NCBI GenBank assembly: GCA_016721625.1
Contig: JADKHR010000001.1
Location: 310,001-374,000 of the forward strand
Reading direction: 5' to 3'
Source: Elusimicrobiota bacterium
Lineage (GTDB): Bacteria > Elusimicrobiota > Elusimicrobia > FEN-1173
DNA: 64,000 nt
The notes under the pieces are model-generated. The model ran no database searches. It was not told the origin of the DNA and saw only the letters and a list, made by a program, of their open reading frames with translations. The position numbers and the translations under genes were made by a program. Below are positions 1-9,051 of this stretch, one piece after another. How positions within the stretch are numbered: position 1 is the stretch's first letter; the number at the start of each line of letters is the position of its first letter.

Positions 1-1
1 C

Positions 2-2122
2 GTGGAATGGCCGTTGAAATATGTGTCCGATGTGGGAACGGCCACGGTCTATCAACCGCAATTGGAAAGTTTTAAGGACAACAAAGTGACCGGTCGGTCG
101 GCCGTTTCCGTATTGATGAGGGGGTCGAAGGAGCCGTGGTTTGGGGCTGTTTGGATGGAGGGGCGGGTGACCACGGATCGCGAAACGGGCCTTGTGACCG
201 TTGAGTCGGTGCAAGTCACCGATGTGAAAGCTCCGGAGGTTCCCGCGGATGGGGTGGCCAAACTCAAGAAGTTCCTCTCCGAACAACTGACCCAAAGTCG
301 TTTCGTTATCCCCTTGGCGCAATTGACCGCCTCGCTGGAAACCATGGAAAATAAAGGGCCAGGGGATACAGGTCTTTCCACAACCCCGCCGGAGATATTG
401 TTTCGGACCAAACCCGCCGTCCTCTTAATCATGGATGGGGATCCTAAAACCCAGCCGATCCAAGAGGGTAAGTTGCTCCAGGTGGTCAACACGGCGGAGG
501 TTCTCGTTCAGGTCTCCACCGGCTCCTTCTATTACCTCTGGACCCCTGAAGGTTGGATTGGAGCGGACAAGTTAGAGGGCCCCTGGTCTCGCGCCACGGC
601 GGTGCCTGCTCCGGTGGAGGAGTTGGGAAAGAAATTAACGCAGAGTGGGCCACCGCCGGCCAAGAACGCGAAAAAGCCGAGCGGGGCCGCGCCGGAGGTT
701 GTTATTCGGCATGAACCGGCGGAGCTTTTTGTCAGCAAGGGTCAACCTCAGTTTGAGCCGCTCAAAGGGGTCAACCTTCTCCACGTGGCAAATTCCGACC
801 AAAATATCCTAATGGACATTAAGTCCCAGGACATCTACGTGGTCGCGTCGGGGCGTTGGTATAAATCGAAGAAGACCGAGGGGCCCTGGACCTACGTGGC
901 CGCCGATAAGTTGCCGGAAGATTTTGCCAAGATCCCGGCCAATTCTTCCCGGGCGGGGGTGCTCCCTTTCATCGCGGGAACCCCGCAAGCGCGCGAAGCG
1001 GTGCTGGACGCCTCCGTCCCCCAAACCGCCGCGGTTAAAAAAGGTCCGGCGGATGTGAAAGTGGTCTACGACGGGGCCCCGAAGTGGAAAGCGGTTGAGG
1101 GGATGGAAAAGAACGAAGTGGCTTACGCGGAAAATACCGCGGACGCCATTTTTAAAGTAAAAAACAGATATTACCTTTGCAAAGAGGCGGTTTGGTATGA
1201 GGCGGCACAGCCCGAGGGCCCCTGGAGCGTGGCGGTATCGATCCCTTCCGAGCTGAACAAACTTCCGCCCAGCACCCCCAATTACCAGAGCAGTTATGTT
1301 TACATCTATGAGTCCACTCCCGAGGTGGTCTACGTCGGCTACACGCCGGGCTACATGGGATGCTATGTCTACGGTCCCACGGTTGTTTACGGCACGGGGT
1401 TCTACTATCCCCCTTATTATGGGTATGGCGGCGCCTATTACGGGAGACCCATGACCTACGGATATCATGCTTATTACAACCCCGCCACAGGGTGGGGGGC
1501 TGTTGGTTATCATGGTCCGAATGGTGGAATCGCCGTCAGTGGCCCCGTGGGCGGTTGGGGAAGGCCCGGCGGGCCCAACGGCATTGGAGGCCCTGGCGGT
1601 CCTGGGGGGGCCGGCGGAGTGGGGGGGATTGGCGGACCCGGCAAGCCCGGAAATGTAGGCGCGCGGCCGACCCCTACCCAAGGGGGAAGTAAGCAAAACC
1701 TATATAATCAGGCCAATCGAGGCGGAGGGGCGCCGGTCAAACCGACCGCTCGTCCATCCGGACCAGCCCCATCCGCGGGGGCAGGTTCGCCTTCCGTAGG
1801 CTCGCGGCCGGCAAACACCCCTTTACCCGCCGGCGGAAAAAACAATATGTATGCCGATCCCAGCGGGAATGTTCACCGTCAGAACAGCAGTGGCGGTTGG
1901 GAATCCCAAAGCGGAGGGAAATGGTCCCCAGCTCCCTCCTCCAATGGGAACCGCAACTCAGACCTTAACCGCCAGAGCCAAATGCGCCAAAGTTCCTCTT
2001 CGTCCGGGTATTCCGGTTCCCGTGGGAGTGGTGGAAGTTATTCCGGTTCACGGGGCGGCGGGTATTCCGGTTCCCGCGGCGGTGGTGGGGGATCTCGCGG
2101 TGGGGGCGGCGGACGCCGATAA
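2..2122 (+). CDS. Partial secreted repeat protein with Gly/Ser-rich tail
   Basis: The frame is already open at the window edge and begins in mid-domain without a signal peptide, so the true start lies upstream. Three related modules of roughly 80-110 residues (about 125-205, 235-310 and 350-420) share an aromatic pattern: a strand containing P-x-x-x-x-x-x-G/E, then a W-Y or YY-W turn, ending in EGPW. A Tyr/Gly-rich stretch around residues 440-500 (VGYTPGY, YYPPYYGYGG) follows. The last 180 residues are Gly/Pro then Ser/Arg/Gly-rich, ending in repeated YSGSRGGG units. This looks like a cell-surface or periplasmic protein of unknown function; the closest known type is the large uncharacterised carbohydrate-binding-like proteins with EGPW repeats, but I cannot name a substrate. 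The phospholipase gene follows after 3 bases, which suggests co-transcription. Confidence 0.7.
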   Translation: MEWPLKYVSDVGTATVYQPQLESFKDNKVTGRSAVSVLMRGSKEPWFGAVWMEGRVTTDRETGLVTVESVQVTDVKAPEVPADGVAKLKKFLSEQLTQSRFVIPLAQLTASLETMENKGPGDTGLSTTPPEILFRTKPAVLLIMDGDPKTQPIQEGKLLQVVNTAEVLVQVSTGSFYYLWTPEGWIGADKLEGPWSRATAVPAPVEELGKKLTQSGPPPAKNAKKPSGAAPEVVIRHEPAELFVSKGQPQFEPLKGVNLLHVANSDQNILMDIKSQDIYVVASGRWYKSKKTEGPWTYVAADKLPEDFAKIPANSSRAGVLPFIAGTPQAREAVLDASVPQTAAVKKGPADVKVVYDGAPKWKAVEGMEKNEVAYAENTADAIFKVKNRYYLCKEAVWYEAAQPEGPWSVAVSIPSELNKLPPSTPNYQSSYVYIYESTPEVVYVGYTPGYMGCYVYGPTVVYGTGFYYPPYYGYGGAYYGRPMTYGYHAYYNPATGWGAVGYHGPNGGIAVSGPVGGWGRPGGPNGIGGPGGPGGAGGVGGIGGPGKPGNVGARPTPTQGGSKQNLYNQANRGGGAPVKPTARPSGPAPSAGAGSPSVGSRPANTPLPAGGKNNMYADPSGNVHRQNSSGGWESQSGGKWSPAPSSNGNRNSDLNRQSQMRQSSSSSGYSGSRGSGGSYSGSRGGGYSGSRGGGGGSRGGGGGRR

Positions 2123-2125
2123 AAA

Positions 2126-2959
2126 GTGTGGGGTCCCATCAATAAAAAAAGCGGCTTTTTCAGCGCATTAGCGGTCGTCGGTCTATTAACGCCAACCTGG
2201 GGGGAGGAGGTCCAGCTTTCCCCCCGGGAAATGGAGCGTGAAGAGACCATTGAAGATCGCTCTTTCCGCACAGCCGGCAAAGAGGTCCTGTCTCTTCACA
2301 AGCTAAACTACGCGATCGTCGGCGGGGACGATTTAAAACTGCAATACAGTTTCAAATACCGCCCCGTGGACGAATTCGGTTTTTTCCTGGCGTTCACCAA
2401 TTACATGCTTTGGGATATTTACGCGGATTCGATCCCCATTATCGACAACAACTTTAACCCAGAAGCGTTCTATCGTTTTGTCGACAGCGAACGCTGGTTG
2501 GCGGCGGCGGATGCAGGCTACGTCCACCTCTCCAATGGCTCTTCGGGCGCCACCTCCCGCTCCGTTGATCGATTGTTCGTCCGGGGCCTAAAAACGGGGG
2601 TTTTAGGGGGTAGGGAGTTTTACGCGTCCGCCGATGCCTATGTCATTTTGGCCAAAGGCGAATTCAATCAGGACTACTCCGATTACTTGGGGTTTTGGGA
2701 TTTTACATTTTGGTGGCGAAATGTGTTTAAGCAGAAAGACGGAATGGGTCTCGACTTGCAATACCAAAGGACCAGCGGGAAAAACGGAAATCCTTTCAGC
2801 CAAGGCAACAACGTCGTCGGGCTTCAATACCGGGTCCCCAGCTGGCCACGGTTCAACCCGACCTTTTACGCCCAGTGGTTCAATGGGTATGGCGAAGTGA
2901 TCCTCGATTACAACAAGTCCCACGAAGAGCTACGGGCGGGACTCTCCTGGTATTACTAG
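2126..2959 (+). CDS. pldA: Outer-membrane phospholipase A (OMPLA)
   Basis: The 277-residue protein matches outer-membrane phospholipase A, a 12-stranded beta-barrel that hydrolyses phospholipids in the outer leaflet. The family signature is at residues 131-150: GYVHLSNG followed by TSRSVDRL. His134 and Ser136 correspond to the catalytic His142 and Ser144 of the E. coli enzyme, and Ser144 to the calcium-site Ser152. The position of the third triad residue, Asn156 in E. coli, is Asp148 here, which is unusual. The protein ends in an aromatic strand (LSWYY) typical of outer-membrane insertion. The start is a GTG 3 bases after the previous stop, with no clear ribosome-binding site, so translation is probably coupled. 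An N-terminal hydrophobic segment (about residues 10-25) serves as signal peptide. Confidence 0.9.
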   Translation: MWGPINKKSGFFSALAVVGLLTPTWGEEVQLSPREMEREETIEDRSFRTAGKEVLSLHKLNYAIVGGDDLKLQYSFKYRPVDEFGFFLAFTNYMLWDIYADSIPIIDNNFNPEAFYRFVDSERWLAAADAGYVHLSNGSSGATSRSVDRLFVRGLKTGVLGGREFYASADAYVILAKGEFNQDYSDYLGFWDFTFWWRNVFKQKDGMGLDLQYQRTSGKNGNPFSQGNNVVGLQYRVPSWPRFNPTFYAQWFNGYGEVILDYNKSHEELRAGLSWYY

Positions 2960-3002
2960 ACGGTTAACCGGGCGTCGCCTGTCGATGCGGAAAGACGCCC
3001 TG

Positions 3003-3686
3003 TTACTGAGCGGGAATCGACCCTCTTCGACGGTAATCATCGATGGGCGTCGGGGCGGCCATAACCTCGCGGGGGCCGCCGAAGGCCAGGAAAATCGCCC
3101 CCGAAACCTCCCCTTGAGCGAAAACGTCCCCGGAGTAACTCACGCTCCCGCCGGTGGGGCCGGAAGAAGCGGCCGTGGTGCCGTTCGTGAACATCAAATG
3201 GCATCGGAGGTCCGTGCGAACTCCTAACCATTGGGTGAGGTAATATTTGGCCCCGCCTCCCAGGGTCATGGAAAAGAAATCCGAAGCTTCATTCTTACCC
3301 TTCGCGTGGCTCCAGCCGAGAAGGCCGGCCAGAAAGGGCCGGACGGATTTCTCCCCGTATTCCTTCAACCCCCCTATCTGGTAGTGATCCAACACGTAGT
3401 TGAAATCAATCGGAGCGGTACCTCCGGAAGGGACCGCAGATTCCTGTCGGGAGAAAAGCAATTCCACGGCTGAATCCGGGGTGTAATATATATCCATGAC
3501 GCCACCCCAAGAACCGGAGGGTTCCGCCGTGTGGGATTGGCCGCTCTGGTCTTTAAAGGTGCCGCCAAACCGCCACCCTCCCATGGGTCCGATTTCCAAG
3601 GGGACCGCCCAGACTCCTCCGGCGATAAAAAGAAACCCGGCCGCCAGGCTCTTTCGCGCCCAACGTTCAAAAAAAAATCGTTTCAT
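3003..3686 (-). CDS. Predicted outer-membrane beta-barrel protein
   Basis: The 227-residue product begins with a signal peptide (basic MKRFFFERWARK, hydrophobic core, cleavage near VWA). Alternating amphipathic strands with many Gly and aromatic residues (GPMGGWRFGG, DHYQIGGLKEYG, SMTLGGGAKYYL) resemble a small OmpA-like barrel. GGGAKYYLTQWLGVRTDLR is the typical pattern of such barrels. A good ribosome-binding site (GGGAGGAACGT) precedes the ATG. It is divergent from the next gene, with about 70 bases between them. Its function is not identifiable. Confidence 0.75.
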   Translation of the reverse strand: MKRFFFERWARKSLAAGFLFIAGGVWAVPLEIGPMGGWRFGGTFKDQSGQSHTAEPSGSWGGVMDIYYTPDSAVELLFSRQESAVPSGGTAPIDFNYVLDHYQIGGLKEYGEKSVRPFLAGLLGWSHAKGKNEASDFFSMTLGGGAKYYLTQWLGVRTDLRCHLMFTNGTTAASSGPTGGSVSYSGDVFAQGEVSGAIFLAFGGPREVMAAPTPIDDYRRRGSIPAQ

Positions 3687-3726
3687 ACGTTCCTCCCAAG
3701 GCCGTCAGATGACAACGAAACCATGT

Positions 3727-3732
3727 TATAAT
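3727..3732 (+). promoter_or_regulatory. Possible -10 promoter element
   Basis: A perfect TATAAT lies about 27 bases upstream of the start codon at 3759, in the short gap between divergent genes. No convincing -35 hexamer is present at 16-18 bases, so this rests on the -10 match and its position only. Confidence 0.4.
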
Positions 3733-3758
3733 GTTTTGAAAGAAAGAGTGGAGGGAAA

Positions 3759-4598
3759 ATGAAAAATGGTTGGGTAGCGTTGGCGCTTTCAAGTTTATTT
3801 TTAAGCGGCGGCCTTTGGGCCAGCGAGGCGGTTCAGCCCCTGGAAGGACGGCATGGGGGAAAGGCGGGGGATACCGCGGACGGGTCCTTCCTGGTCACGA
3901 ATATCATGGCCTACGATGTGGACGTGATCATGAGCGTGGCGGATTTCCCGAACCCAGGGGAGGCCGTCTCCTTGCCCAAGGGAAACGCCATCACGTTGCA
4001 GGGCGGTTCGCCTTTTCGCCTTCAGGCGGGGGAAAGCCGATCGGTTTCCTACCACGTTGTTTTCCCGCAAAACTTCGAGAAGCCCGCGGTCGGCGCTGTT
4101 TCCCTGGTGGTGCGGGTAGCGGGGGACACGTCCTCCACGCCGGTGGTGAATGTCCTCTTGCCGATTTATCTTCAGCCGTTCAATAAAGACGCCATCCTTA
4201 AAATCGAGCTTCTTCAACCCACCGTTCGTTTTGCCGCGACATCGATCGAGGCCGGGGCGGCTAAAAATATCGAGGTCAGCGTGATGGTTAAGAATTCCGG
4301 CAACGCGCCCCTCCAGCCTCGGGGACGAGTTGAAGTCCGAAAGGCCGGACAAACGATGGAAACCATTTCCTTGCAGGGGACCACCGCCATCTCGCCCAAC
4401 GGAAACGCCATTTTTTCGGGTCTCAGCCAACGCACCAACTGGCCGAACGGCGCTTATGAAGCCGCGGTGACGTTCGATTTCGGGGATTATTACGGCCAAC
4501 CCCAGAAAATGGAGAAGACCTATTTCTTCCGAGCGGAGGGAGATCTTATTTCGGTACAGCCGGGTTCCGCCAAGCCTCAAAAAGTTACTCCACGATAA
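3759..4598 (+). CDS. Secreted protein with two Ig-like beta-sandwich domains
   Basis: A 279-residue product has a clear signal peptide (MKNGWVALALSSLFLSGGLWA, cleaved after WAS). The mature part looks like two immunoglobulin-like beta-sandwich domains, about residues 35-135 and 155-265. The first contains FLVTNIMAYDVDVIMSVADF and SRSVSYHVVFP, a pattern like periplasmic chaperone or DUF916-type surface-protein domains. The second contains a NSGNAPLQPRGRVEV motif. It is probably periplasmic or surface-associated; no enzyme motif is seen. A GTGGAGGGAAA ribosome-binding site precedes the ATG. Confidence 0.7.
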   Translation: MKNGWVALALSSLFLSGGLWASEAVQPLEGRHGGKAGDTADGSFLVTNIMAYDVDVIMSVADFPNPGEAVSLPKGNAITLQGGSPFRLQAGESRSVSYHVVFPQNFEKPAVGAVSLVVRVAGDTSSTPVVNVLLPIYLQPFNKDAILKIELLQPTVRFAATSIEAGAAKNIEVSVMVKNSGNAPLQPRGRVEVRKAGQTMETISLQGTTAISPNGNAIFSGLSQRTNWPNGAYEAAVTFDFGDYYGQPQKMEKTYFFRAEGDLISVQPGSAKPQKVTPR

Positions 4599-4683
4599 TT
4601 AACGTCGAATAACCTTTCACACGAACGAGCCGGACGCCTAATGAGTGTCCGGGCTTGAAATATTCGGCCCAGGATGGAAAATT

Positions 4684-5556
4684 ATGTCACAGGCAATAAA
4701 TAGTGATTTGACAGTGGGTGTCGTCCATGCTCCCGAACGGTTTCGGGGCCTGGTGAACCTGTTGGCGTTTGGCGGCGTTCACTTGGTGGCTATCGCGACC
4801 CTGTTTGGGCCAATCAACTTGAAGTTGGTGGGAATTGCGGTCTTGTCATTTCTTGTTCGCAAGTTTGGGATCACGGGGGGGTATCACCGTTATCTCTCCC
4901 ATCGAACCTATAAAACAAGCCGTTTCTTTCAATTTATTTTGGCGTGGGTTGGGTGTTCCGCCGCGCAAAAAGGCCCTCTTTGGTGGTCTTCCCACCATCG
5001 GGTCCATCACCAAGAGTCCGATGGGCCCCGGGACCTTCACTCGGCGGTGCGGGATGGGTTTTGGTGGGCCCATGTGGGCTGGGTGTTGGATAGCCGATAC
5101 GATTACACCGATTACCGGGTTGTTCCGGATTTGGCGCGGTTCGGGGAACTCCGGTGGCTTAACAAGAATTCTCTCGTCCCCCCGATGCTTCTGGCGGCCC
5201 TGTGTCTCCTGTTGGGGGGCGTTCCAGGGTTGTTGTGGGGGTTTTTTGTAAGCACGGTGGTCCTTTGGCACACCACGTTCTTCATCAATTCCGCCTGCCA
5301 TTTGTTCGGCCGCCGCCGGTTTGAGACCCGGGACACGAGCCGGAACAGCGCGATCCTGGCGATCCTGACGTTGGGGGAGGGTTGGCACAACAATCATCAC
5401 TATTACCCTTCCTCTGTCGCCCAGGGATTTTATTGGTGGGAAATTGACGTGACCCTTTACGTCCTCCGTTTTCTGGAAAAATGTGGTTTGGTGTGGGATC
5501 TCCGTCGGCCGCCCGAGAGAATACTGGCCTTGGGGAAATCCCGGACGACCCCATAA
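4684..5556 (+). CDS. Acyl-CoA/acyl-lipid desaturase
   Basis: This is an integral membrane di-iron fatty-acid desaturase of the delta-9 acyl-CoA type. All three histidine boxes are present: HRYLSH, HRVHH and HNNHH, spaced as in the family. At least four hydrophobic segments surround them. It would introduce a double bond into acyl chains using oxygen and an electron donor. The ATG at 4684 is preferred because AGGATGG precedes it at a good distance; an in-frame GTG 39 bases upstream is an alternative. The length, 290 residues, is normal for bacterial members. No electron-donor gene is adjacent. Confidence 0.9.
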   Translation: MSQAINSDLTVGVVHAPERFRGLVNLLAFGGVHLVAIATLFGPINLKLVGIAVLSFLVRKFGITGGYHRYLSHRTYKTSRFFQFILAWVGCSAAQKGPLWWSSHHRVHHQESDGPRDLHSAVRDGFWWAHVGWVLDSRYDYTDYRVVPDLARFGELRWLNKNSLVPPMLLAALCLLLGGVPGLLWGFFVSTVVLWHTTFFINSACHLFGRRRFETRDTSRNSAILAILTLGEGWHNNHHYYPSSVAQGFYWWEIDVTLYVLRFLEKCGLVWDLRRPPERILALGKSRTTP

Positions 5557-5595
5557 AAGGGTTTACTTTAGCGTTCTGAAGCGAATTGTGTAGTT

Positions 5596-5667
5596 GCCCG
5601 ATTTATCGGGCGATCGTTCCCGATGGAGAGAATTCCGCCCGGATCCAGAGCGCCCCATAAATGGGGC
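5596..5667. repeat. Two small stem-loops in the intergenic region
   Basis: The perfect 6-bp hairpins GCCCGA-TTTA-TCGGGC (5596-5611) and GCCCCA-TAAA-TGGGGC (5652-5667) have similar size and loops. They lie between the desaturase and the terminator of the convergent gene. Their role is unknown. Confidence 0.4.
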
Positions 5668-5726
5668 AACGACAGGACTTTGCGAACAGGAACTGAGGGC
5701 ACTCAATCCCTTAAGGCTCCCATAAA

Positions 5727-5760
5727 AAAGGCCCCCGAGCGATTTCTCCCGGGGGCCTTT
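5727..5760 (-). terminator. Rho-independent terminator, probably bidirectional
   Basis: A stem of GGCCCCCG/CGGGGGCC with a 12-base loop is extended by AAA/TTT pairs, followed by a T-run on the minus strand. It lies just past the stop codon of the gene ending at 5780. On the plus strand it could also stop transcription from the desaturase. Confidence 0.75.
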
Positions 5761-5779
5761 CTCTTGAGGATAAAACAGA

Positions 5780-6304
5780 TTACTTGATTTTTTCGCCCAA
5801 CAGCGGAACGCTGGAGAGGATGCTGACTTTGATGGCGGAGCTGATGAAATCGTCCGCCTGCCAAAAGCGCCCGGCCACCGTCGCGTTGACTTTCTTAACG
5901 AGCTGGGCGGCATACTTTTTGCGGAGGGAGAGTTCTGTGGATTGGACTTTGTAGGAACTCGCCAACAGGTCCGTGACTTTCTTGTCCGACATCGTGTTGA
6001 AGTTTTTCGCATACTCGGCGATGATGTTCATCCGGGCGTCGGTCACGCCTTCCCGCTCTTTTTCGAAGGCGTTATAGACGTCCCAGAAGTTGCTTTTCAT
6101 GGCGGGGTCTTTCAACAGGTCTTCCATGGCGGCCGTGAAGACCTCCCGGCGCTGGGTGGTGACGGCGTAGCGGATCATCTCAGGGCTCAAAGTCACGTTC
6201 ACCTGGGTGACTTCAGTCGGGGCTGTACCTTTCATTTCCTCTGAGTGAATCACGGCTCCGGTCAGAGCCAGAGAAAGGACGGACAACAACAGTTTTTTAC
6301 GCAT
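5780..6304 (-). CDS. Exported helical protein of unknown function
   Basis: The product of 174 residues begins with a clear signal peptide (MRKKLLLSVLSLALTGAVIHS). AAAGGAGAAACACG precedes the ATG, so this internal start is chosen over longer in-frame extensions. The mature region is mainly helical and charged (KSNFWDVYNAFEKEREG, TELSLRKKYAAQLVKK), and its C-terminus has a hydrophobic helix (SSAIKVSILSSVPLLGEKIK). No recognised domain; a periplasmic protein of unknown role. It may be co-transcribed with the outer-membrane gene about 20 bases upstream and ends at a strong terminator. Confidence 0.7.
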   Translation of the reverse strand: MRKKLLLSVLSLALTGAVIHSEEMKGTAPTEVTQVNVTLSPEMIRYAVTTQRREVFTAAMEDLLKDPAMKSNFWDVYNAFEKEREGVTDARMNIIAEYAKNFNTMSDKKVTDLLASSYKVQSTELSLRKKYAAQLVKKVNATVAGRFWQADDFISSAIKVSILSSVPLLGEKIK

Positions 6305-6324
6305 CGTGTTTCTCCTTTCGTGGG

Positions 6325-6852
6325 TTAGAATGAAAGCGAAAAGGTGATTTCGGGGTAATTGGATGTGCAGGAATCGTAAACCTTTTCGTCGCAATCAACG
6401 AGCTTCTCGGACACCCCGCCGAACCCCGCGTAGGCGTTTCCCCCGAGAGACATGTAGGCGCCGTAGCGCCCCCCGTAGGAATTGAGGTCTGTTAAACCGC
6501 TGTAAATCGTTCGCCGGTAAAAGGCGCCGACGTAGGGCCAGAACCGTTCAATCCCTGAATAAATGTAACGGATGCCGGGCGTCACCTTATAGATTTGAGG
6601 GTCCGCTCCCACCCAGGCTTCCCCATCCAGACCCAACTCGAGGCCTCGCGCCAGGAAATAGCCGAGCCCAAGGCCGGCCACCATATAAGTGTCACCGGAT
6701 CCTTGGCCCGATCCCACGGACAGGGATCCCCGCCAGCGATGGGCTTCGAAAAGCGTGGCGCCCGCCGTCACCGATCCCGCCTGGAGAGAAGAAATCCCCG
6801 CCATGGTCAGGATCAACCCCACCACGGCCCATCGGGTTGTTCGTTGGGTCAT
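6325..6852 (-). CDS. Small outer-membrane beta-barrel protein
   Basis: The 175-residue product has a signal peptide (MTQRTTRWAVVGLILTMAGISSLQA) and amphipathic strands rich in Gly and Tyr, such as GDTYMVAGLGLGYFLARG and FWPYVGAFYRR. It ends in ITFSLSF, a classic C-terminal beta-signal with terminal Phe. I choose the ATG at 6852 because it gives the signal peptide; the longer frame upstream is really the end of the frameshifted lipoprotein gene. It lies only 4 bases after that gene's reconstructed stop, implying one operon. Two Cys near the C-terminus (VDCDEKVYDSC) may form a disulfide. Confidence 0.75.
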   Translation of the reverse strand: MTQRTTRWAVVGLILTMAGISSLQAGSVTAGATLFEAHRWRGSLSVGSGQGSGDTYMVAGLGLGYFLARGLELGLDGEAWVGADPQIYKVTPGIRYIYSGIERFWPYVGAFYRRTIYSGLTDLNSYGGRYGAYMSLGGNAYAGFGGVSEKLVDCDEKVYDSCTSNYPEITFSLSF

Positions 6853-6856
6853 GGGG

Positions 6857-7472
6857 TTATTTCCCGTTTTCCTTTGATTTCGGCGGAGCGGGAAGAAGTC
6901 CCTGTTTGGTGAGTTGGTTTTAACCACGCTGGCTACATCGTCGATGAGTTTGGGAATGGAGCCCGGCTCCACGCTCTCCGTAGTTCCGGACCAAATCAGT
7001 TTTCATCAACGGCCGAGAATATGCGGGTTTCCAGCTGAAGGATTTTCCATTGGACCACGGTGGATTCCGACATGTAGGTCCAGGAATAAGAATAATGATC
7101 CCACAGTGGAGAATAGGTGGGAGCTCCCATCACTTCTTTCTCTTCCCTAAAACCCAACCAACGGAGGAGGACCACTCCGTCGAAACCGGCGGCTTGGATG
7201 CGGGCTTTGGAGGCCGCGGGGTCTTTCACTTCGGCTTCCGACAAAACGCTGTAGGCCGGGGTGGCTTTGGGTCCGATTTTCGCCGCCATGGCGTCTTCCG
7301 CGCTTCGCCGTTCCGTGTCGCTGGGGGCCACGGCCACCACCAAAATCTTGTTGAAGTGGATGGGTTGCGCCTTGAACTCCGGGTTGGCCCAGGATTGAAT
7401 CATCCGCGTGTTGTTGAGGGAACATCCCGCTAGAAACCCCAAAAGGACAAAGAGTGAAATGAGCGATTTCAT
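6857..7472 (-). CDS. Lipoprotein of DUF4136-like type, two frameshifts
   Basis: The first 158 residues are open and begin with a lipobox (LAGC, Cys17), so the product should be lipid-anchored. The family reads through into a segment like KLIWSGTTESVEPGSIPKL near its C-terminus. Here the frame is lost near 7000 (GAAAACTG, where GAAAAACTG would restore it). The lost coding is found in the next frame (IWSGTTESVEPGSIPKLI and onward). A second one-base loss near 6912 shifts to a third frame that ends at a TAA 4 bases before the next gene. The restored protein is about 205 residues. Either assembly indels or a decaying gene explain this. Function unknown. Confidence 0.65.
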
Positions 7473-7630
7473 TTTAAAAACCTCCGACGATGATGCAAAG
7501 TGGAACGCTGGAACGTTCCCCGCCTTCTGGGTGGATTATACAAATACACGGGGGGGGAAAGGAGATCGACCTTGGGGCGCTCCCTTTAAGGCCACCCATC
7601 CATTCGCTGACGTTTCATCGTCCGAGCGTG

Positions 7631-7690
7631 TCAACTCATTTGAAAATGTTACCGAAGGATGATTCGTCAACTCATTAGAAATGTTACCGG
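7631..7690. repeat. Left IS terminus: two direct copies of the end repeat
   Basis: Two copies of a motif reading TCAACTCAT(N)GAAATGTTACCG, at 7631-7657 and 7667-7690, with starts 36 bases apart. They may be dual transposase-binding sites. Confidence 0.8.
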
Positions 7691-7699
7691 AGGGCATGG

Positions 7700-9016
7700 T
7701 CAGAGGGTTTCCAGGAAGCGCTCCTTTTGTAGGTTTATTTCCAGTCGTTTGACTGGGTTTTGTGAATCGTCGTGCCATGTGGGAAGTGTGGATGTGGGGG
7801 CCTTGATGGGAGATTCGAGTCTGCGGAGTTTTTTGCGACCCCACGCCGGGTGGAACTTGGGCTTTGGAAGAGGGCCTTTGAAGACGAGGCGTTGGATGGC
7901 CAAGAGTTTTTTGTCGATCACTTCCGATAGGGCAAAGGGATCGAGCCCCTGAATCTGATCCCGGAGGGTTTTGACCTTCACCGGATCGCTGTGGGGGGAG
8001 GCGAGAACCCTCTGCCACGGGGATTTTGGCGCTTCGTGGACGCGTGTCACCCGTGCGCCGCGCTTGATTTTCTTGAGCAGTTTGACGGAGGGCTGGAAGA
8101 CGTTTTGAAACAGCCGTAGCTCGTTGCGGTAGAGGTCGTTGATGGCGTGGAGAGCCTGCTCGGAATCGAAGCGCGCGTAGCCCAGAATTTTGCGAACGTG
8201 GGTCCAGTTTTTCTGCTCGATATGGGCATTGTCGTTCTTCTTGTAAGGCCGACTGCGGGTGAAGTAGATTTTTCTGTCCTGACAGAAGTGGAGCAAGGAG
8301 ATGTTGATGAACTCGCTGCCCCCGTCGGCGTCGAGGCCCTTCAGAGGGAAGGGGAGGGCGGTTTGGATGTCGGTCAAGGCCTCGACGACGGCGGCCTGTC
8401 CTTTGTTGGGGATGGCGCGGCGCTCGGTCCAGGTCGTGTGGAGGTCGGTGGTGTCCAGGGTCGAGAGGAAGGGACCCTCGCTGGAAGAACCGCAGTGCGC
8501 CACCGTATCGATCTCCAGAAACCCCGGTCGGCGGACGTCCCAAGCCTGGGTTTGGATGGGGATCATGTGTTTGAGGAGCGTCCCCGGTTTTGTGGTGCCG
8601 TAGGTCCGGCGACGTAGGCGGAGTTTGACGTCCGCCAACAGGCGGTCGATGGTGGCGGGGCTGACGGCGAGAAGTTGCTCTTCCTGGGCGGCGGAGAGCG
8701 GGAATCGTTGCCGGATCCAGGGCATCCAGGTGGGGAGAGCGGCTTTGAGCCGCGCGGACCACAGGTAATACGAAGCCTCCCAGACGGCTTCGAGAACCTT
8801 CACCATGTAGCCTTTGTAACGCCGTTGACGGCCGTTTCGGCGCGGGGGCGGGTTGGCCGATGGCACCGGCCCGTTGAGCAAGCGAATGGCGTGTTTTCTG
8901 TGGCATCGGTACGTTTGGCAGAATTCGTCCAGAATGACTTTCTTTTGCGTTCGATCGGCTTTCTGATACCGGGGATGAACTGTTTTCATCAATGTGTGCT
9001 TCCATGCTCGGTCCAT
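7700..9016 (-). CDS. DDE-type (integrase-core) IS transposase
   Basis: The 438-residue protein has an N-terminal helix-turn-helix region (KKVILDEFCQTYRCHRKHAIRLL) and an integrase-like catalytic core. The presumed acidic triad lies in EIDTVAHCG, LDADGGSEFIN and NDNAHIEQKNWTHVR, as in the IS481-like/ISNCY integrase-core transposases. The gene starts at an ATG directly after an AGGAGGAGGAC ribosome-binding site. It is intact, so the copy may be active. The IS family assignment is tentative. Confidence 0.9.
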   Translation of the reverse strand: MDRAWKHTLMKTVHPRYQKADRTQKKVILDEFCQTYRCHRKHAIRLLNGPVPSANPPPRRNGRQRRYKGYMVKVLEAVWEASYYLWSARLKAALPTWMPWIRQRFPLSAAQEEQLLAVSPATIDRLLADVKLRLRRRTYGTTKPGTLLKHMIPIQTQAWDVRRPGFLEIDTVAHCGSSSEGPFLSTLDTTDLHTTWTERRAIPNKGQAAVVEALTDIQTALPFPLKGLDADGGSEFINISLLHFCQDRKIYFTRSRPYKKNDNAHIEQKNWTHVRKILGYARFDSEQALHAINDLYRNELRLFQNVFQPSVKLLKKIKRGARVTRVHEAPKSPWQRVLASPHSDPVKVKTLRDQIQGLDPFALSEVIDKKLLAIQRLVFKGPLPKPKFHPAWGRKKLRRLESPIKAPTSTLPTWHDDSQNPVKRLEINLQKERFLETL

Positions 9017-9051
9017 GTCCTCCTCCTACCCCAATAAACAGGGGGAAGGCA

